64,000 nucleotides of DNA, from the NCBI GenBank assembly GCA_005405945.1, contig BJHW01000001.1:2170001-2234000 (forward strand), in the 5' to 3' direction. Under the pieces are notes generated by a model. The model was not told the origin of the DNA and did no database searches. It was given only the letters and a program-made list of their open reading frames with translations. Source of the DNA: Streptomyces violaceusniger (GTDB lineage Bacteria; Actinomycetota; Actinomycetes; Streptomycetales; Streptomycetaceae). The translations under genes and the position numbers were made by a program. Shown one piece after another: positions 1 through 11,931 of the stretch. Positions within the stretch are counted from its first letter, which is position 1; each line of letters begins with the position of its first letter.

Positions 1-294
1 GGACGTCAGCATCAGACAGGCGAGGTCGGGGAGCCGGGCCCGCAACTCCCGGCAGACCTCGATCCCTTCGTGGTCCCCGCCCTCGCCCGAGGAGCCGAGC
101 CGTACGTCGAGCACGGCGACCCGTGGCCTCACGGCGGGCGCGCGGGCGATGGCCTCGCGGGCGTTGGCCGCCTCGCCGACCACCTTCAGATCGGATTCGG
201 CGTCGAGCAGATCACGCAGTCCGCGCCGCACCACCTCGTGGTCGTCGAGCAGAAAGACCCCGATGGGGCCGTCGGGGTCGGCTGTCTGGGGCAC
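1..294 (-). CDS. NarL/DevR-type response regulator, receiver domain (C-terminus beyond window edge)
   Basis: The 98 visible codons form a receiver (REC) domain. An acidic pair ([11 protein letters not shown]) near residue 16 and a phospho-acceptor Asp in VAVLDVRLG match NarL/FixJ regulators. The LuxR-type helix-turn-helix expected after it lies outside the window. I chose the GTG at 294 because GGAGGAGAGG lies just upstream. In this family a sensor kinase phosphorylates the Asp and the protein then binds DNA as a dimer. A DevS-like kinase without an adjacent regulator lies at 2790-4547 and is the obvious candidate partner. The pairing is inferred from gene proximity and family, not shown by the sequence. 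Confidence 0.85.
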   Translation of the reverse strand, partial: MPQTADPDGPIGVFLLDDHEVVRRGLRDLLDAESDLKVVGEAANAREAIARAPAVRPRVAVLDVRLGSSGEGGDHEGIEVCRELRARLPDLACLMLTS

Positions 295-430
295 GGCCTC
301 TCCTCCATGGCGCGCGGGTCGCCGGTCGCGATCCGGCTGCCCAGCTTTACGTTCTGGCGCGGGGATGCGTAAGGGGCCATTCGGCCCCCGGGCCGCCGGC
401 TATGTCCTCCGGCCCGGTCATGCGGCCCGG

Positions 431-880
431 TCATGGCGAGATTCCGCCCGCGTACGGCCCGTACAGATCCAGCAGCCGGGTGCGGGCGCTCTGCAGCCGG
501 CGCCCGATCACCTGGGCGCAGGCCAGCGCGAGGGCGTAGCCGAGCTCCGGGTCCTCGTCGCACAGCCGGCGCACCGCCTCGGCGTTGAACTCGTGTGCGC
601 GCACCGGGCTGAGCGCCTCCGCGCCCAGGTGCCAGGTGTCCGGCGGGAAGAGCCAGGACCAGCCGATGAGCTCTCCGGGGCCGAGGGTCTCGATCACCGC
701 GGCCCGCCGCCCCGGGACGTGCAGATCGAGCGTGACGGCGCCGGTGCGGATGATCCAGAAGCGGTCGGCCTTACGGCCTTCCTCGAAGATGCGGCCACCC
801 GAGGGGAAGGACACATCGTGGGCGAGCGCCATCAGCCGCTCACGGTGCTCGGTCTTCAGCGCGCTCAGAAGTCCCATCAT
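431..880 (-). CDS. Crp/Fnr-type cyclic nucleotide-binding domain protein without HTH
   Basis: This 149-residue protein is essentially one cyclic-nucleotide-binding beta-roll (residues about 10-115) followed by a C-terminal helix. Typical elements are the GGRIFEEGRKADRFWII strand pair and a phosphate-cassette-like LGPGELIGWSWLFPP. There is no room for the winged helix of true Crp/Fnr factors (about 220 aa), so it is probably a ligand-sensing or protein-interaction module rather than a DNA-binding regulator. The PBC-like stretch lacks an obvious Arg for cyclic nucleotide phosphate, so the ligand is unknown. The gene lies 136 bp upstream of the response regulator on the same strand and is divergent from the anti-sigma-type ATPase. 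The context suggests stress or redox signalling. Confidence 0.8.
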   Translation of the reverse strand: MMGLLSALKTEHRERLMALAHDVSFPSGGRIFEEGRKADRFWIIRTGAVTLDLHVPGRRAAVIETLGPGELIGWSWLFPPDTWHLGAEALSPVRAHEFNAEAVRRLCDEDPELGYALALACAQVIGRRLQSARTRLLDLYGPYAGGISP

Positions 881-1027
881 GACCTCACTCTGCCGTCTCC
901 TCTCCCCCTCGCCCCTCGGCGATCACTGTGCGTACGAACTGTGCATACGAGAGGCAGCCGATCCAAAGCGATACATCGTCGATCGGGTATCGCTTCACCC
1001 TTACCCATTTTCGGTCGTGTTTCCGAT

Positions 1028-1039
1028 ATGACACGTCAT
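1028..1039. promoter_or_regulatory. Perfect-arm palindrome ATGACACGTCAT in divergent intergenic region
   Basis: ATGAC and GTCAT are inverted arms around a 2-base centre. The site lies in the 259-bp gap between the cyclic-nucleotide-binding protein (minus) and the anti-sigma-type ATPase (plus). The gap is AT-richer than its surroundings and otherwise holds nothing I can name; it must carry both promoters. The palindrome is a candidate regulator site. The regulator is unknown. Confidence 0.3.
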
Positions 1040-1139
1040 TCGTGGTCGTCATGACCGATGAGGCGCCGCTCCCCGTACCCTCGGCTGCTTCACCGACCCT
1101 GCGTTGTCGCTCGTACTCGTCACCAAACGGGAGGCACTG

Positions 1140-1565
1140 GTGCTAGCCGACCCTCGTCGTCGGTCCGCCGATCGAGCCGGAGAACACCTGCTCCACCGCC
1201 GTTTCACCGCCGACGAGCTGCCCCGGCTGCGGGTGCAGGTCGAGGAGTGCGCGGCCTGGGCCGGGCTCAGCGAGACCCGCCGCGGGGACTTCGTGCTGGC
1301 CGTGGACGAGATCGCGAACAACGCCATCGAGCACGCGGGCGGCACCGGCTCCCTTCTGCTGCGGCGGATCGGCGACGAGCTGGAGTGCCGGATCAGCGAC
1401 TCAGGACCCGGCTTCTCGGAGGACGTCATCCCGCGGATCCTGCCGGGGCTGGACGGCGCGACCAGCGGCCGCGGGCTGTGGCTGACCCAGCTGGTCACCG
1501 ACCGGCTGGTGATCAGCGCGGGGGCGGTCGGTGCCGTGGTGACACTGGCCATGCGGCTGCGCTGA
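1140..1565 (+). CDS. RsbW-like anti-sigma factor/serine kinase (HATPase_c_2)
   Basis: The 141-residue protein has a single GHKL ATP-binding fold. The N box is in LAVDEIANNAIEHAGG (about residues 58-73), the G1 box in ISDSGPGF and the G2 box in SGRGLWLTQLV. These are the motifs of RsbW/SpoIIAB-type kinases that bind sigma factors or phosphorylate anti-sigma antagonists. I preferred the GTG at 1140, preceded by GGGAGG at good spacing, to the in-frame TTG at 1104. No sigma factor or STAS-domain antagonist is adjacent, so this is one of the many orphan ATPases of this type in Streptomyces. Its partner cannot be deduced. Confidence 0.8.
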   Translation: MLADPRRRSADRAGEHLLHRRFTADELPRLRVQVEECAAWAGLSETRRGDFVLAVDEIANNAIEHAGGTGSLLLRRIGDELECRISDSGPGFSEDVIPRILPGLDGATSGRGLWLTQLVTDRLVISAGAVGAVVTLAMRLR

Positions 1566-1644
1566 GTGAGCCACCGGACCCCCTCGGCGACCGCTTCGGA
1601 GGGACAATGGGAAGGGACATTCCCGGGTACCGGCAGGAGAGGCG

Positions 1645-4547
<2,903 letters not shown>

Positions 4548-4621
4548 TATTGCTCTCTCTCCACCGAATAACGCGCATATCCGGCCTGCCATGCGGTACT
4601 CACGAATGGGGAAGGGGGTAT

Positions 4622-5230
4622 GTGATCCATGCGAATGATCTGGGGCTGTGGCGCTGGCGGCGCAACCCGCTGCGCCGTAGGACGGACGTGATGGAGGCAT
4701 GCGCGGCGCTGATCGCCGCGGCGCTCATCCTGCTCGTCGCCCCCGTGGTCGGCTGGACATCGGGGTCCCTGGCACACGGGGCGCTGGTGAAGGCCGCGCA
4801 GAAGCAGCGCGCCGAGCGTCATCCACTCTCGGCCACCGTGGTGAAGGTGCTGCCGCATCCGCCCATCGACTCCGACCCCGAGACCGCTTCCGCGAGAGAC
4901 GCCCATCGCCGCGTCCTCGCCCGCTGGACGGGACCGGACGGCAGCAGACACGAGGGCACGCTGGGCGCTCGCCCCGGCGCGGATCCCGGTGAGCAGTTCC
5001 GGATCTGGACCGACGACCACGGTCGCCCGGTGGGCCGCCCGCTGGACACCGCGACGGCCACCACCCACGCCGTGCTGGCCGGAATCGGCGCGGCCGGGAT
5101 GACGGCGGTTCTGGTGGACGGCGCCCGGCGGCTGGTCGTATGGCGGCTCATGCGTCGGCGTTACACACAGTGGGACATCGCCTGGGAGCGGGCCGGTCAG
5201 GACTGGGGACGGGCGGACGCCGACAGCTGA
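4622..5230 (+). CDS. Rv1733c-like two-helix membrane protein
   Basis: The 202-residue protein has an N-terminal RWRRNPLRRRTDVMEA stretch, one hydrophobic helix (about residues 25-48), an extracytoplasmic region of about 90 residues and a second helix (about 145-165), then a basic C-terminal tail. This is the layout of the Rv1733c family, a hypoxia-induced DosR-regulon membrane protein of Mycobacterium with many Streptomyces homologues. Its function is unknown. The GTG at 4622 follows GGGGAAGGGGGTAT. It lies directly downstream of the DevS-like kinase and may be cotranscribed with it. Confidence 0.7.
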   Translation: MIHANDLGLWRWRRNPLRRRTDVMEACAALIAAALILLVAPVVGWTSGSLAHGALVKAAQKQRAERHPLSATVVKVLPHPPIDSDPETASARDAHRRVLARWTGPDGSRHEGTLGARPGADPGEQFRIWTDDHGRPVGRPLDTATATTHAVLAGIGAAGMTAVLVDGARRLVVWRLMRRRYTQWDIAWERAGQDWGRADADS

Positions 5231-5421
5231 CCTGTGCGAGCGGGCAACGCCCGGCCGGGAGTTGTCATACGAACACACAACTCCCCCCATGCTCCACAGC
5301 CAGGTCAACTCATGGCGCCTCGCGCACGCTACGGTGGGGCATTCCATATGCGCAGCGGCAGTCAGCAGCGGCGGTCAGGCGCGCACACCGGCAACGCACG
5401 AGGTGGGGGCACAGCAGCACC

Positions 5422-7854
5422 ATGGCACAGGGCTCGGTCGTCCAGGTGACGCACAGCGGAACGTCGCGGTGGCGGCGCCGCACCGGAGAGTACGCCTCCC
5501 TCACGGCGGCCCTGGAGGCCGCCGGGGACGGTGATGTGCTCTCCATCTCGCCCGGCACCTACCGCGAGAATCTGGTGGTGGGCCGGGCCGTCACCCTGCG
5601 CGGGCCCGAGGGCTCGGCACGCGGTTCGGTGCGGATCGCGCCGGTGGACGGAGTCGCGCTGACGATACGTGCCTCCGCCGTGGTCCAGGATCTGCATGTC
5701 GAGGGCCAGGACTCGACCGCCCCCGCGCTGCTGGTCGAGGACGGCACCCCGGAGCTGACGGACGTACGGGTGGCCACGCGCTCGGCGGTCGGCATCGAGG
5801 TGCGCGGCGGCGCCCGCCCGACCGTGCGGCGCTGCACCGTGGACAACCCCGCGGGCGTCGGGCTCAGCGTGCTGGACGGCGCGGGCGGGGTGTTCGAGGA
5901 GTGCGAGGTGGTGGCCGCCGGGCAGTCGGGGGTGGCGGTGCGCGGCGGCGCCCGCCCGCGCCTGGACCGCTGCCGGGTGCACCACGCCTCCGGGGCGGGG
6001 TTCTCGCTGACCGGCGAGGGCTCCTCGCTGGAGGCCGTCGGCTGTGAGGTGTACGAGATCCGGGGCGCCGGGGTGCAGGTCTCCGGGCGCGCGACCGGGA
6101 ATCTGACCGACTGCCGGGTGCACCGTACGACGGCCGACGGGGTCAACCTGGACACGGACGCGGTGCTCACGCTCGCCGACTGCGAGATCCACGACATCCC
6201 GGAGAACGCGATCGACCTGAGGTCGCGCTCGGTGCTGACGCTGACCCGCTCCACGGTGCGCCGGTTCGGGCGCAACGGCCTGTCGGTGTGGGACCCGGGC
6301 ACCCGGGTGGACGCCAACCAGTGCGAGCTGCACGAGAGCACCGGCGACTATCCGGCGGTGTGGGTGAGCGACGGGGCGACCGCGGTGCTCGACTCGTGCC
6401 GGGTGCGCGAGGTGCCGGACGCGCTGTTCGTCCTGGACCGTGGGTCGCGGGTCGACGTGGTCGACAGCGATCTGTCCCAGGTGCGCTCCACCGCGGTCTC
6501 GGTCAGCGACGGGGCCATCGTCCAGCTGGACGATTGCCGCATCCGGGAGGCGGCCACCGGCGCGTGGTTCCGTGACCACGGCAGCGGCGGCACCCTCGCC
6601 AACTGCACCATAGACGGCGCCGCCACGGGAGTGATCGTCACCAAGGGCGCCGATCCGACGGTCGAGCGCACCACGGTCTCCGGGCCGACGGAGGCCGGGT
6701 TCTACGTGTCCGCCGAGGGCCGCGGCACCTTCACCGGCTGCCGGGTGACCGGCAGCGGGGGCTACGGCTTCCACATCATCGACGGCTGCCGCACCACCCT
6801 GACCCGGTGCCGTACGGAGCGGTGCGCGCGCGGGGGCTACGAGTTCTCCGAGGCGGGGCCGATCGTCGAGGACTGCACCAGCGACGAGAGCGCCACCACG
6901 GCGCTGGGCTCCCCGGGCGCGCCCGCCCAACCCCAGGTCACCGCGCCCGCCGTGGAGACCGCCTCGACGGGCGGGCTGCTGGGCGGCATCCCGGCGCAGC
7001 GAGCCGCCCAGACCTCCGCGCCCGCCGAGCCCCCGGTCGCCGTCCGCCCGTCCACGGCGGTGCTGGGCGAACTGGACGCGCTGGTCGGGCTGGAGAGCGT
7101 CAAGCGCGAGGTGCGGGCCCTCACCGACATGATCGAGGTGGGCCGACGGCGTCAGGAGGCCGGGCTCAAGGCCGCCTCCGTCCGCCGCCATCTGGTCTTC
7201 ACCGGCTCCCCCGGCACCGGTAAGACGACGGTCGCCCGGCTCTACGGGGAGATCCTGGCCTCCCTCGGGGTGCTGGAGCGCGGCCATCTGGTGGAGGTCT
7301 CCCGGGTGGACCTGGTCGGTGAGCACATCGGCTCCACGGCCATCCGCACCCAGGAGGCGTTCGACCGGGCGCGCGGCGGGGTGCTGTTCATCGACGAGGC
7401 GTACGCCCTCTCCCCGGAGGACTCCGGCCGGGACTTCGGCCGGGAGGCCATAGACACCCTGGTGAAGCTGATGGAGGACCACCGGGAAGCGGTCGTGGTC
7501 ATCGTCGCGGGATATACGGCGGAGATGGAGCGCTTCCTGTCCGTCAACCCCGGTGTGGCCTCCCGTTTCTCGCGCACCATCACCTTCGGCGACTACAGCC
7601 CGGAGGAGCTGCTGCGGATCGTGGAGCAGCAGGCCGAGGAGCATGAGTACCGGATCGGCGAGGGGGCGGCGGAGGGGCTGCTGAAGTACTTCACGGCGCT
7701 TCCCAAGGGCCCGGCGTTCGGCAACGGCCGCACCGCCCGGCAGACGTTCGAGGCGATGGTGGAGCGGCACGCGGGCCGGGTCGCCCAGCTGAGCGCCCCG
7801 ACCACGGACGACCTCACCCTGCTCTACCCCGAGGACCTGCCGGAGCTCATCTGA
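5422..7854 (+). CDS. Right-handed beta-helix repeat / CbxX-type AAA+ ATPase
   Basis: This 810-residue protein joins two modules. Residues about 20-500 contain roughly twenty short right-handed parallel beta-helix turns, starting with a NosD/pectate-lyase-like segment (YASLTAALEAAGDGDVLSIS) and repeating patterns such as LDRCRVHHASGAGF. Residues about 545-810 are a CbxX/CfqX/SpoVK-type AAA+ domain, with Walker A GSPGTGKTT (Lys601), Walker B VLFIDEAYAL (Asp658) and a sensor/Arg-finger region SRFSRTITF. The AAA+ domain resembles EccA of type VII secretion and Rubisco activase CbxX. No ESX genes are adjacent. The ATG at 5422 has AGGTGGGGG upstream. The beta-helix is probably a scaffold or target-recognition platform. 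The substrate is unknown. Confidence 0.85.
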   Translation: MAQGSVVQVTHSGTSRWRRRTGEYASLTAALEAAGDGDVLSISPGTYRENLVVGRAVTLRGPEGSARGSVRIAPVDGVALTIRASAVVQDLHVEGQDSTAPALLVEDGTPELTDVRVATRSAVGIEVRGGARPTVRRCTVDNPAGVGLSVLDGAGGVFEECEVVAAGQSGVAVRGGARPRLDRCRVHHASGAGFSLTGEGSSLEAVGCEVYEIRGAGVQVSGRATGNLTDCRVHRTTADGVNLDTDAVLTLADCEIHDIPENAIDLRSRSVLTLTRSTVRRFGRNGLSVWDPGTRVDANQCELHESTGDYPAVWVSDGATAVLDSCRVREVPDALFVLDRGSRVDVVDSDLSQVRSTAVSVSDGAIVQLDDCRIREAATGAWFRDHGSGGTLANCTIDGAATGVIVTKGADPTVERTTVSGPTEAGFYVSAEGRGTFTGCRVTGSGGYGFHIIDGCRTTLTRCRTERCARGGYEFSEAGPIVEDCTSDESATTALGSPGAPAQPQVTAPAVETASTGGLLGGIPAQRAAQTSAPAEPPVAVRPSTAVLGELDALVGLESVKREVRALTDMIEVGRRRQEAGLKAASVRRHLVFTGSPGTGKTTVARLYGEILASLGVLERGHLVEVSRVDLVGEHIGSTAIRTQEAFDRARGGVLFIDEAYALSPEDSGRDFGREAIDTLVKLMEDHREAVVVIVAGYTAEMERFLSVNPGVASRFSRTITFGDYSPEELLRIVEQQAEEHEYRIGEGAAEGLLKYFTALPKGPAFGNGRTARQTFEAMVERHAGRVAQLSAPTTDDLTLLYPEDLPELI

Positions 7855-10273
7855 CCGGCGACCTCCTCCTCCGCCGGTGGCGGCGTCTGCTCCGGGAGCC
7901 GGGCCAGCAACCCGGCCCGCTCCCGGTCGAAGACGGGGTCGGCCTGGTAATCGCCGTGCCCCCGGATCGGCGCGGGCAGCGGGTGATCGGGCGTACGGCC
8001 GTAGGCCAGCGGGTCCTTGAGCGCGTCGCAGTCGACCTCGGGCCCGCTGCCGTCGGGCAGCTTGATGGGGCCGCCGATCGGGTCGGTGTAGCGCCACAGA
8101 TTGCGCCAGCAGCGCACCTCGCCGTGGAGCGAGAGCAGCTGCGCGGGCCCGAAGTAGGCGGGGAACCAGCGCCCGTAGAGCCGCTCCAGCGGTGAGCCGT
8201 AGGTGAGCAGCGCGACCTGGCCGCGGGTGCGGTGGTCCACCTGCCAGACCGCGGCGGCGGCCAGCACGCTGCCCTGGGAGTGGCCGGAGATGACCAGCCG
8301 GCCGCCGTGCCGGCGGGTCCAGGTCTCCATCCGCCAGGTCAGGTCGGGCACCGCCCGCTCGGCGTAGCACGGCGGCGCGAAGGGGTGGGCGGCGCGCGGC
8401 CAGAAGGTGCCCACGTCCCACAGGATGCCGATGGTGCGGCGGGCGGAGGGGCTGCGGTAGGCGCGGCGGGCCCAGGTGACCAGCATCAGGAAGGCCAGCC
8501 CCATCAGCCAGGAGCCCAGCGCCTGCGCGGTCTGGGCGGCGGCGTCCACGACCCCGGGCGCGCCGTCTGCGGCCCGCCCCGGCACCTCATGGGTGACCCA
8601 GGCCGCGGTGACGGCCAGGGCGCCGAACAGCAGGGTCAGCAGCGCGACGGGGCCGACGATCCACGGGCGGAGTCGGTGAGGCCCGCGCGGGCGATCGTGC
8701 CCGCGATCCGCCGGGTGCGTACGGGGTCGGGCCGCTCCCCCGGATAGCCGTCCATGATGGTCGGCAGCAGCCGGTTGCGCACCCGCCACACCCTTACGGT
8801 GAAGATCAGCAGCAGGACGACCAGGGCCAGCAGCAGCGCGGGGATGGCCGTGGCGAGCCAGGTCAGCAGCACCGGCGGCGCTATCCCCGGCCCCTCACCC
8901 GGGGTGCCGCCGCCGTCCAGCCAGTCCGCGAAGCGCTGAGCGACGCCTCCGGCGAGCACCGCACCGAGCCCGCAGGCGAGCACCGCGACGGCGGGCCCGG
9001 CGAGCCCGTACAGCGGGGTGCGGCCGGGCGCGGCCCGGTGCAGGACCAGGGCGCACACCGCCATGGTCACGATCAGCGCGCCCACCCCGATGGCGATGGC
9101 GCAGAACGCCTCGTTGCCCGGGAGCTGGTCGGTGGAGACCCAGCCGGGGCGGGACCAGCCGGCGTACAGGACGGAGAGGGCCAGCACCGCGAGGGCCGCA
9201 CCGGGCAGCGCGGTGATGGTGATGCGGTCCAGCTCCCCGTCGACCTTGGTCTCGCTGCGGCCGCGGTAGCACACCACGGCCACCACCATGACCGCGCCCG
9301 CGCAGAGCAGCGTCAGCAGCGCCCAGCCCGCGGTGTCCTGGAGCCCGCTGCCGCCCGGCTTGCGGTCATGGGTGGTGGTGGGCAGGGTCAGGCCCGCCGC
9401 GATGGTGAGGAAGCCCGCGGCGGTGTGCGCGGCGCGCAGCCGGGCGACGATCCTGCGGCCGTACCAGAAGCCGGGCAGGCACAGCGCGGGCCGGTTGCCC
9501 GCCTCGGGCGCGGACTCGTCGACGGGGCGCTCCAGCGGCGGGGAGGCCTCGTACGCGCTCCAGGTGCGGTTGGACAGGTACCACAGCAGTCCGGTGAGCG
9601 CGCCGGGCAGCACCGCGGCGAGCGCGAGCCTGCGGCCGGGCTGGCTCCACCAGCCGTGGTTCTCCGGGGACAGGAAGCCGAGCCAGGACTTGCCCCCGGC
9701 GCAGTCGGCCGAACCGGCGCACTGCCAGGCGACCAGGTCCAGGGCCACCTCGCAGGCCCCGGCGATCAGCAGCACGGTCAGGGTGAGCGCCACGAGCCGG
9801 ACCAGCAGGCCGTAGGTGCGCACGGTCCGCTCGCGCCGGTCGGCCGGGGGCCGCATCCAGTGGGCGAGGTTGGCGACCATGAACGGCAGTAAAAGGAGCC
9901 ACAGGGCGCGGGAGCTGTTGCCGGAGGTGAGGTTGCACCAGACGTACGCCTCGCGGATCGGGCCGTCGCGGTCCGGCCCCTCGCGGTCCTCCGGCGGGCG
10001 CTGCTCGGCGTCGATGTCGTCGGCCCTGCGGTAGACCGCCGCGGTCTCGTCGCCGGTGACCAGGCTGGTGCGCGGATCGCCCAGCATCTCCTCGGGGGTG
10101 GTGCCGCCCACTCCGTGGACGAGGAGTTCCAGATCGGGTGGTGGCGCTCCGCCCTTGCGGGCTGTCATCGCCTGTTCCGCCGCGTCGGCCGGTGTGTCCG
10201 TACGCATGGTCGATGGCACCGTGTCCCCCGATCCGGTGTGGTGCGGTCGTTCTGGCTCCAGGATTGTGCCCAT
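7824..10273 (-). pseudogene. Multi-spanning membrane alpha/beta hydrolase, split by one frameshift
   Basis: Two overlapping minus-strand frames make one protein of about 815 aa. The first (10273 to about 8670) starts with a hydrolase strand and oxyanion-hole loop LLVHGVGGTTPEEM, then several transmembrane helices. The second (about 8670 to 7824) continues with a last helix, the nucleophile elbow VISGHSQGS and a lipase-like C-terminus. Neither half has both catalytic elements, so they must belong to one gene. The break falls in DNA near 8665-8671 (CCGCCCG on the coding strand) and one extra C restores the frame (TDS to RPWIVGP). The ATG at 10273 has GGAAGGTGG upstream. The 3' end overlaps the AAA+ gene tail to tail by 31 bp. 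An assembly error is the likeliest cause. Confidence 0.75.
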
Positions 10274-10340
10274 CGGCCACCTTCCCCGACCCTGACAGGG
10301 CGGGCGTGGCGAAATCGTAACCCTGGGTGCACCGGCACTC

Positions 10341-10424
10341 GGCTGTCCTCGCCTCATGTGAAGACTGCCTCATGCGAAGACTGTCCTCGCCTCATGCCAA
10401 GGCTGTCCTCGCCTCGTGCGAAGA
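10341..10424 (+). repeat. 22-bp direct repeats upstream of the DeoR gene
   Basis: The unit CTGTCCTCGCCTCATGCGAAG recurs at 10343, 10381 and 10403, with a shortened copy at 10365. The array lies 46-130 bp upstream of the DeoR-family start, in the divergent gap shared with the membrane hydrolase. It could hold operator half-sites for autoregulation, or be a simple tandem duplication. Confidence 0.65.
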
Positions 10425-10469
10425 TGAACGCGCGGGCGACGAGGGCCGACCGGAGGGAGACGAGGCAGG

Positions 10470-11315
10470 GTGAGCGACAACCAGAACCTGCTCGCGGAGC
10501 AGCGGCGTGCCCTGATCCTCGATGAGGTCAGGCGGCGCGGCGGGGTGCGGGTCAACGAGCTGACGCGCAAGCTCAATGTCTCGGACATGACGGTTCGTCG
10601 CGATCTGGACGCGCTGGCCCGGCTGGGCGTGGTGGAGAAGGTGCACGGCGGGGCCGTGCCGGTGGCCGAGGCGAGCACGTACGAGCCCGGGTTCGAGGCC
10701 AAGTCGGGCCTCGAGCTGAGCGCCAAGGAGGACATCGCCAAGGCGGCGGCCGCGATGGCCACCCCGGGCACCGCGATCGCCCTGGCCGGGGGCACCACGG
10801 CCTTCGCACTGGCCCAGCAGCTGCTGGAGGTGCCCGATCTGACGGTGGTCACGAATTCGGTCCGGGTGGCCGATGTGTTCTACAACGCCCAGCGGTCGGC
10901 GGCGCTCGGCGGGGTGGGCCCGCGCCCGGGCGCGGCCACCGTCGTGCTCACCGGCGGGGTGCGCACGCCGTCGGACACGCTGGTGGGGCCGGTCGCGGAC
11001 GCGGCGGTGCGCTCGCTCCACTTCGATGTGCTGTTCCTCGGGGTGCACGGGATATCGGTGGAGGCGGGTCTGTCGACGCCGAACCTCGCCGAGGCGGAGA
11101 CCAACCGCCACTTCGTCAGGGCCGCGCGGCGGGTGGTGGTGGTCGCGGACCACACCAAGTGGGGCACGGTGGGGCTGAGTTCCTTCGCCTCGCTGGACCA
11201 GGTGGACGCGCTGGTCACGGACCCGGGGCTGCCGGAGGAGGCGCGGGCGGAGATCTCCGATTATCTGCCGGAGCTGGTGGTGGCGGGCGAGCCGGTCCGC
11301 GCCGCAGACATCTGA
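10470..11315 (+). CDS. DeoR/GlpR-family transcriptional regulator
   Basis: The 281-residue protein has an N-terminal DeoR winged helix (about residues 9-60; NVSDMTVRRDLDALARLG is the recognition helix) and a DeoRC sugar-phosphate sensor domain (about 80-250) with the family motifs TNSVRVADV, LTGGVR and LGVHGIS. Family members usually repress sugar or nucleoside catabolic genes and release DNA on binding a phosphosugar. No sugar-catabolic gene is adjacent, so the target is unclear; the upstream 22-bp repeats may be its own operator. The GTG start has a purine-rich GGAGGGAGACGAGGCAGG upstream. Confidence 0.9.
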   Translation: MSDNQNLLAEQRRALILDEVRRRGGVRVNELTRKLNVSDMTVRRDLDALARLGVVEKVHGGAVPVAEASTYEPGFEAKSGLELSAKEDIAKAAAAMATPGTAIALAGGTTAFALAQQLLEVPDLTVVTNSVRVADVFYNAQRSAALGGVGPRPGAATVVLTGGVRTPSDTLVGPVADAAVRSLHFDVLFLGVHGISVEAGLSTPNLAEAETNRHFVRAARRVVVVADHTKWGTVGLSSFASLDQVDALVTDPGLPEEARAEISDYLPELVVAGEPVRAADI

Positions 11316-11339
11316 CACCCCGACAGTTATCGTGTGTCC

Positions 11340-11810
11340 ATGACACACCGGTTGCGTTCCGTCGGACTGGAGTACGCCGAGACCGCCCCGGTGCGGCTCG
11401 TCTTCGTCGCCAAGGTCTCGGCCGCCCCCGAGGCGGTGTTCGAGGCGTTCACCGATGTCGAGGGCTGGCCGCGGTGGTTCCGGCAGGTGAGGGACGCCCG
11501 CTCCACGGACGGCGGCAAGCGCAGGGAGATCCGCCTCATGGGCGGCACCCGCTTCCGCGAGACGGTCATGGCGGCGGATCCGCACGAGCGCTACGCCTAC
11601 CGCGTCGACGAGACCAATGTGCCGGGGCTGCGGGCGCTGCTGGAGGAGTGGACGCTGCGGCCCTCGGACGGCGGGACCGTGGTGCGCTATGTCTTCGCGG
11701 TGGACGGCACGGCGGTGCTGCGCGGTGCCGTACGGGCGATGCGGCCGGGTCTGCGGCGCGCGTTCCATCAGGCGGTACGGAACCTGGACCGGATGGTGGC
11801 GGCGGCCTGA
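11340..11810 (+). CDS. SRPBCC-family protein (START/polyketide-cyclase fold)
   Basis: This 156-residue protein fits the SRPBCC helix-grip fold. It has an N-terminal strand with FVAKVSAAPEAVFEAFTDVEGWPRWF, a central GGTRFRETVMAADPHERYAYRV, and a long C-terminal helix (RRAFHQAVRNLDRM). Such proteins bind hydrophobic ligands in a deep pocket; many in Streptomyces are uncharacterised. I use the ATG at 11340; a GTG two codons earlier is equally possible. It follows the DeoR gene by 24 bp and may be cotranscribed. Confidence 0.75.
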   Translation: MTHRLRSVGLEYAETAPVRLVFVAKVSAAPEAVFEAFTDVEGWPRWFRQVRDARSTDGGKRREIRLMGGTRFRETVMAADPHERYAYRVDETNVPGLRALLEEWTLRPSDGGTVVRYVFAVDGTAVLRGAVRAMRPGLRRAFHQAVRNLDRMVAAA

Positions 11811-11814
11811 CGAC

Positions 11815-11929
11815 GGCCGTAAGGACGAGGCGAGGGCCGTAAGGACGAGGCGAGGGCCGTAAGGACGCGACGGCGTCCGCAAGGGCCTGGCAACGTCCGT
11901 AAGGGTCTGTCGGCGGCCGTGAGGGCGGA
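11815..11929 (+). repeat. 20-bp tandem repeats between two convergent genes
   Basis: Two perfect 20-bp units AAGGACGAGGCGAGGGCCGT (11821-11860) are flanked by degenerate copies of GGCCGTAAGG and CGTCCGTAAGG up to 11929. The array fills the gap between the SRPBCC gene and the PLP enzyme. It does not form a clear hairpin. Confidence 0.6.
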
Positions 11930-11931
11930 GG

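Noticed and set aside
5362..8421. Minus-strand ORF of 1019 codons
   Set aside because: It overlaps the AAA+ gene and hydrolase in antisense, has low-complexity composition and no family.
11815..11929. CRISPR-like array
   Set aside because: Repeats are directly adjacent without unique spacers, and no cas genes are present.
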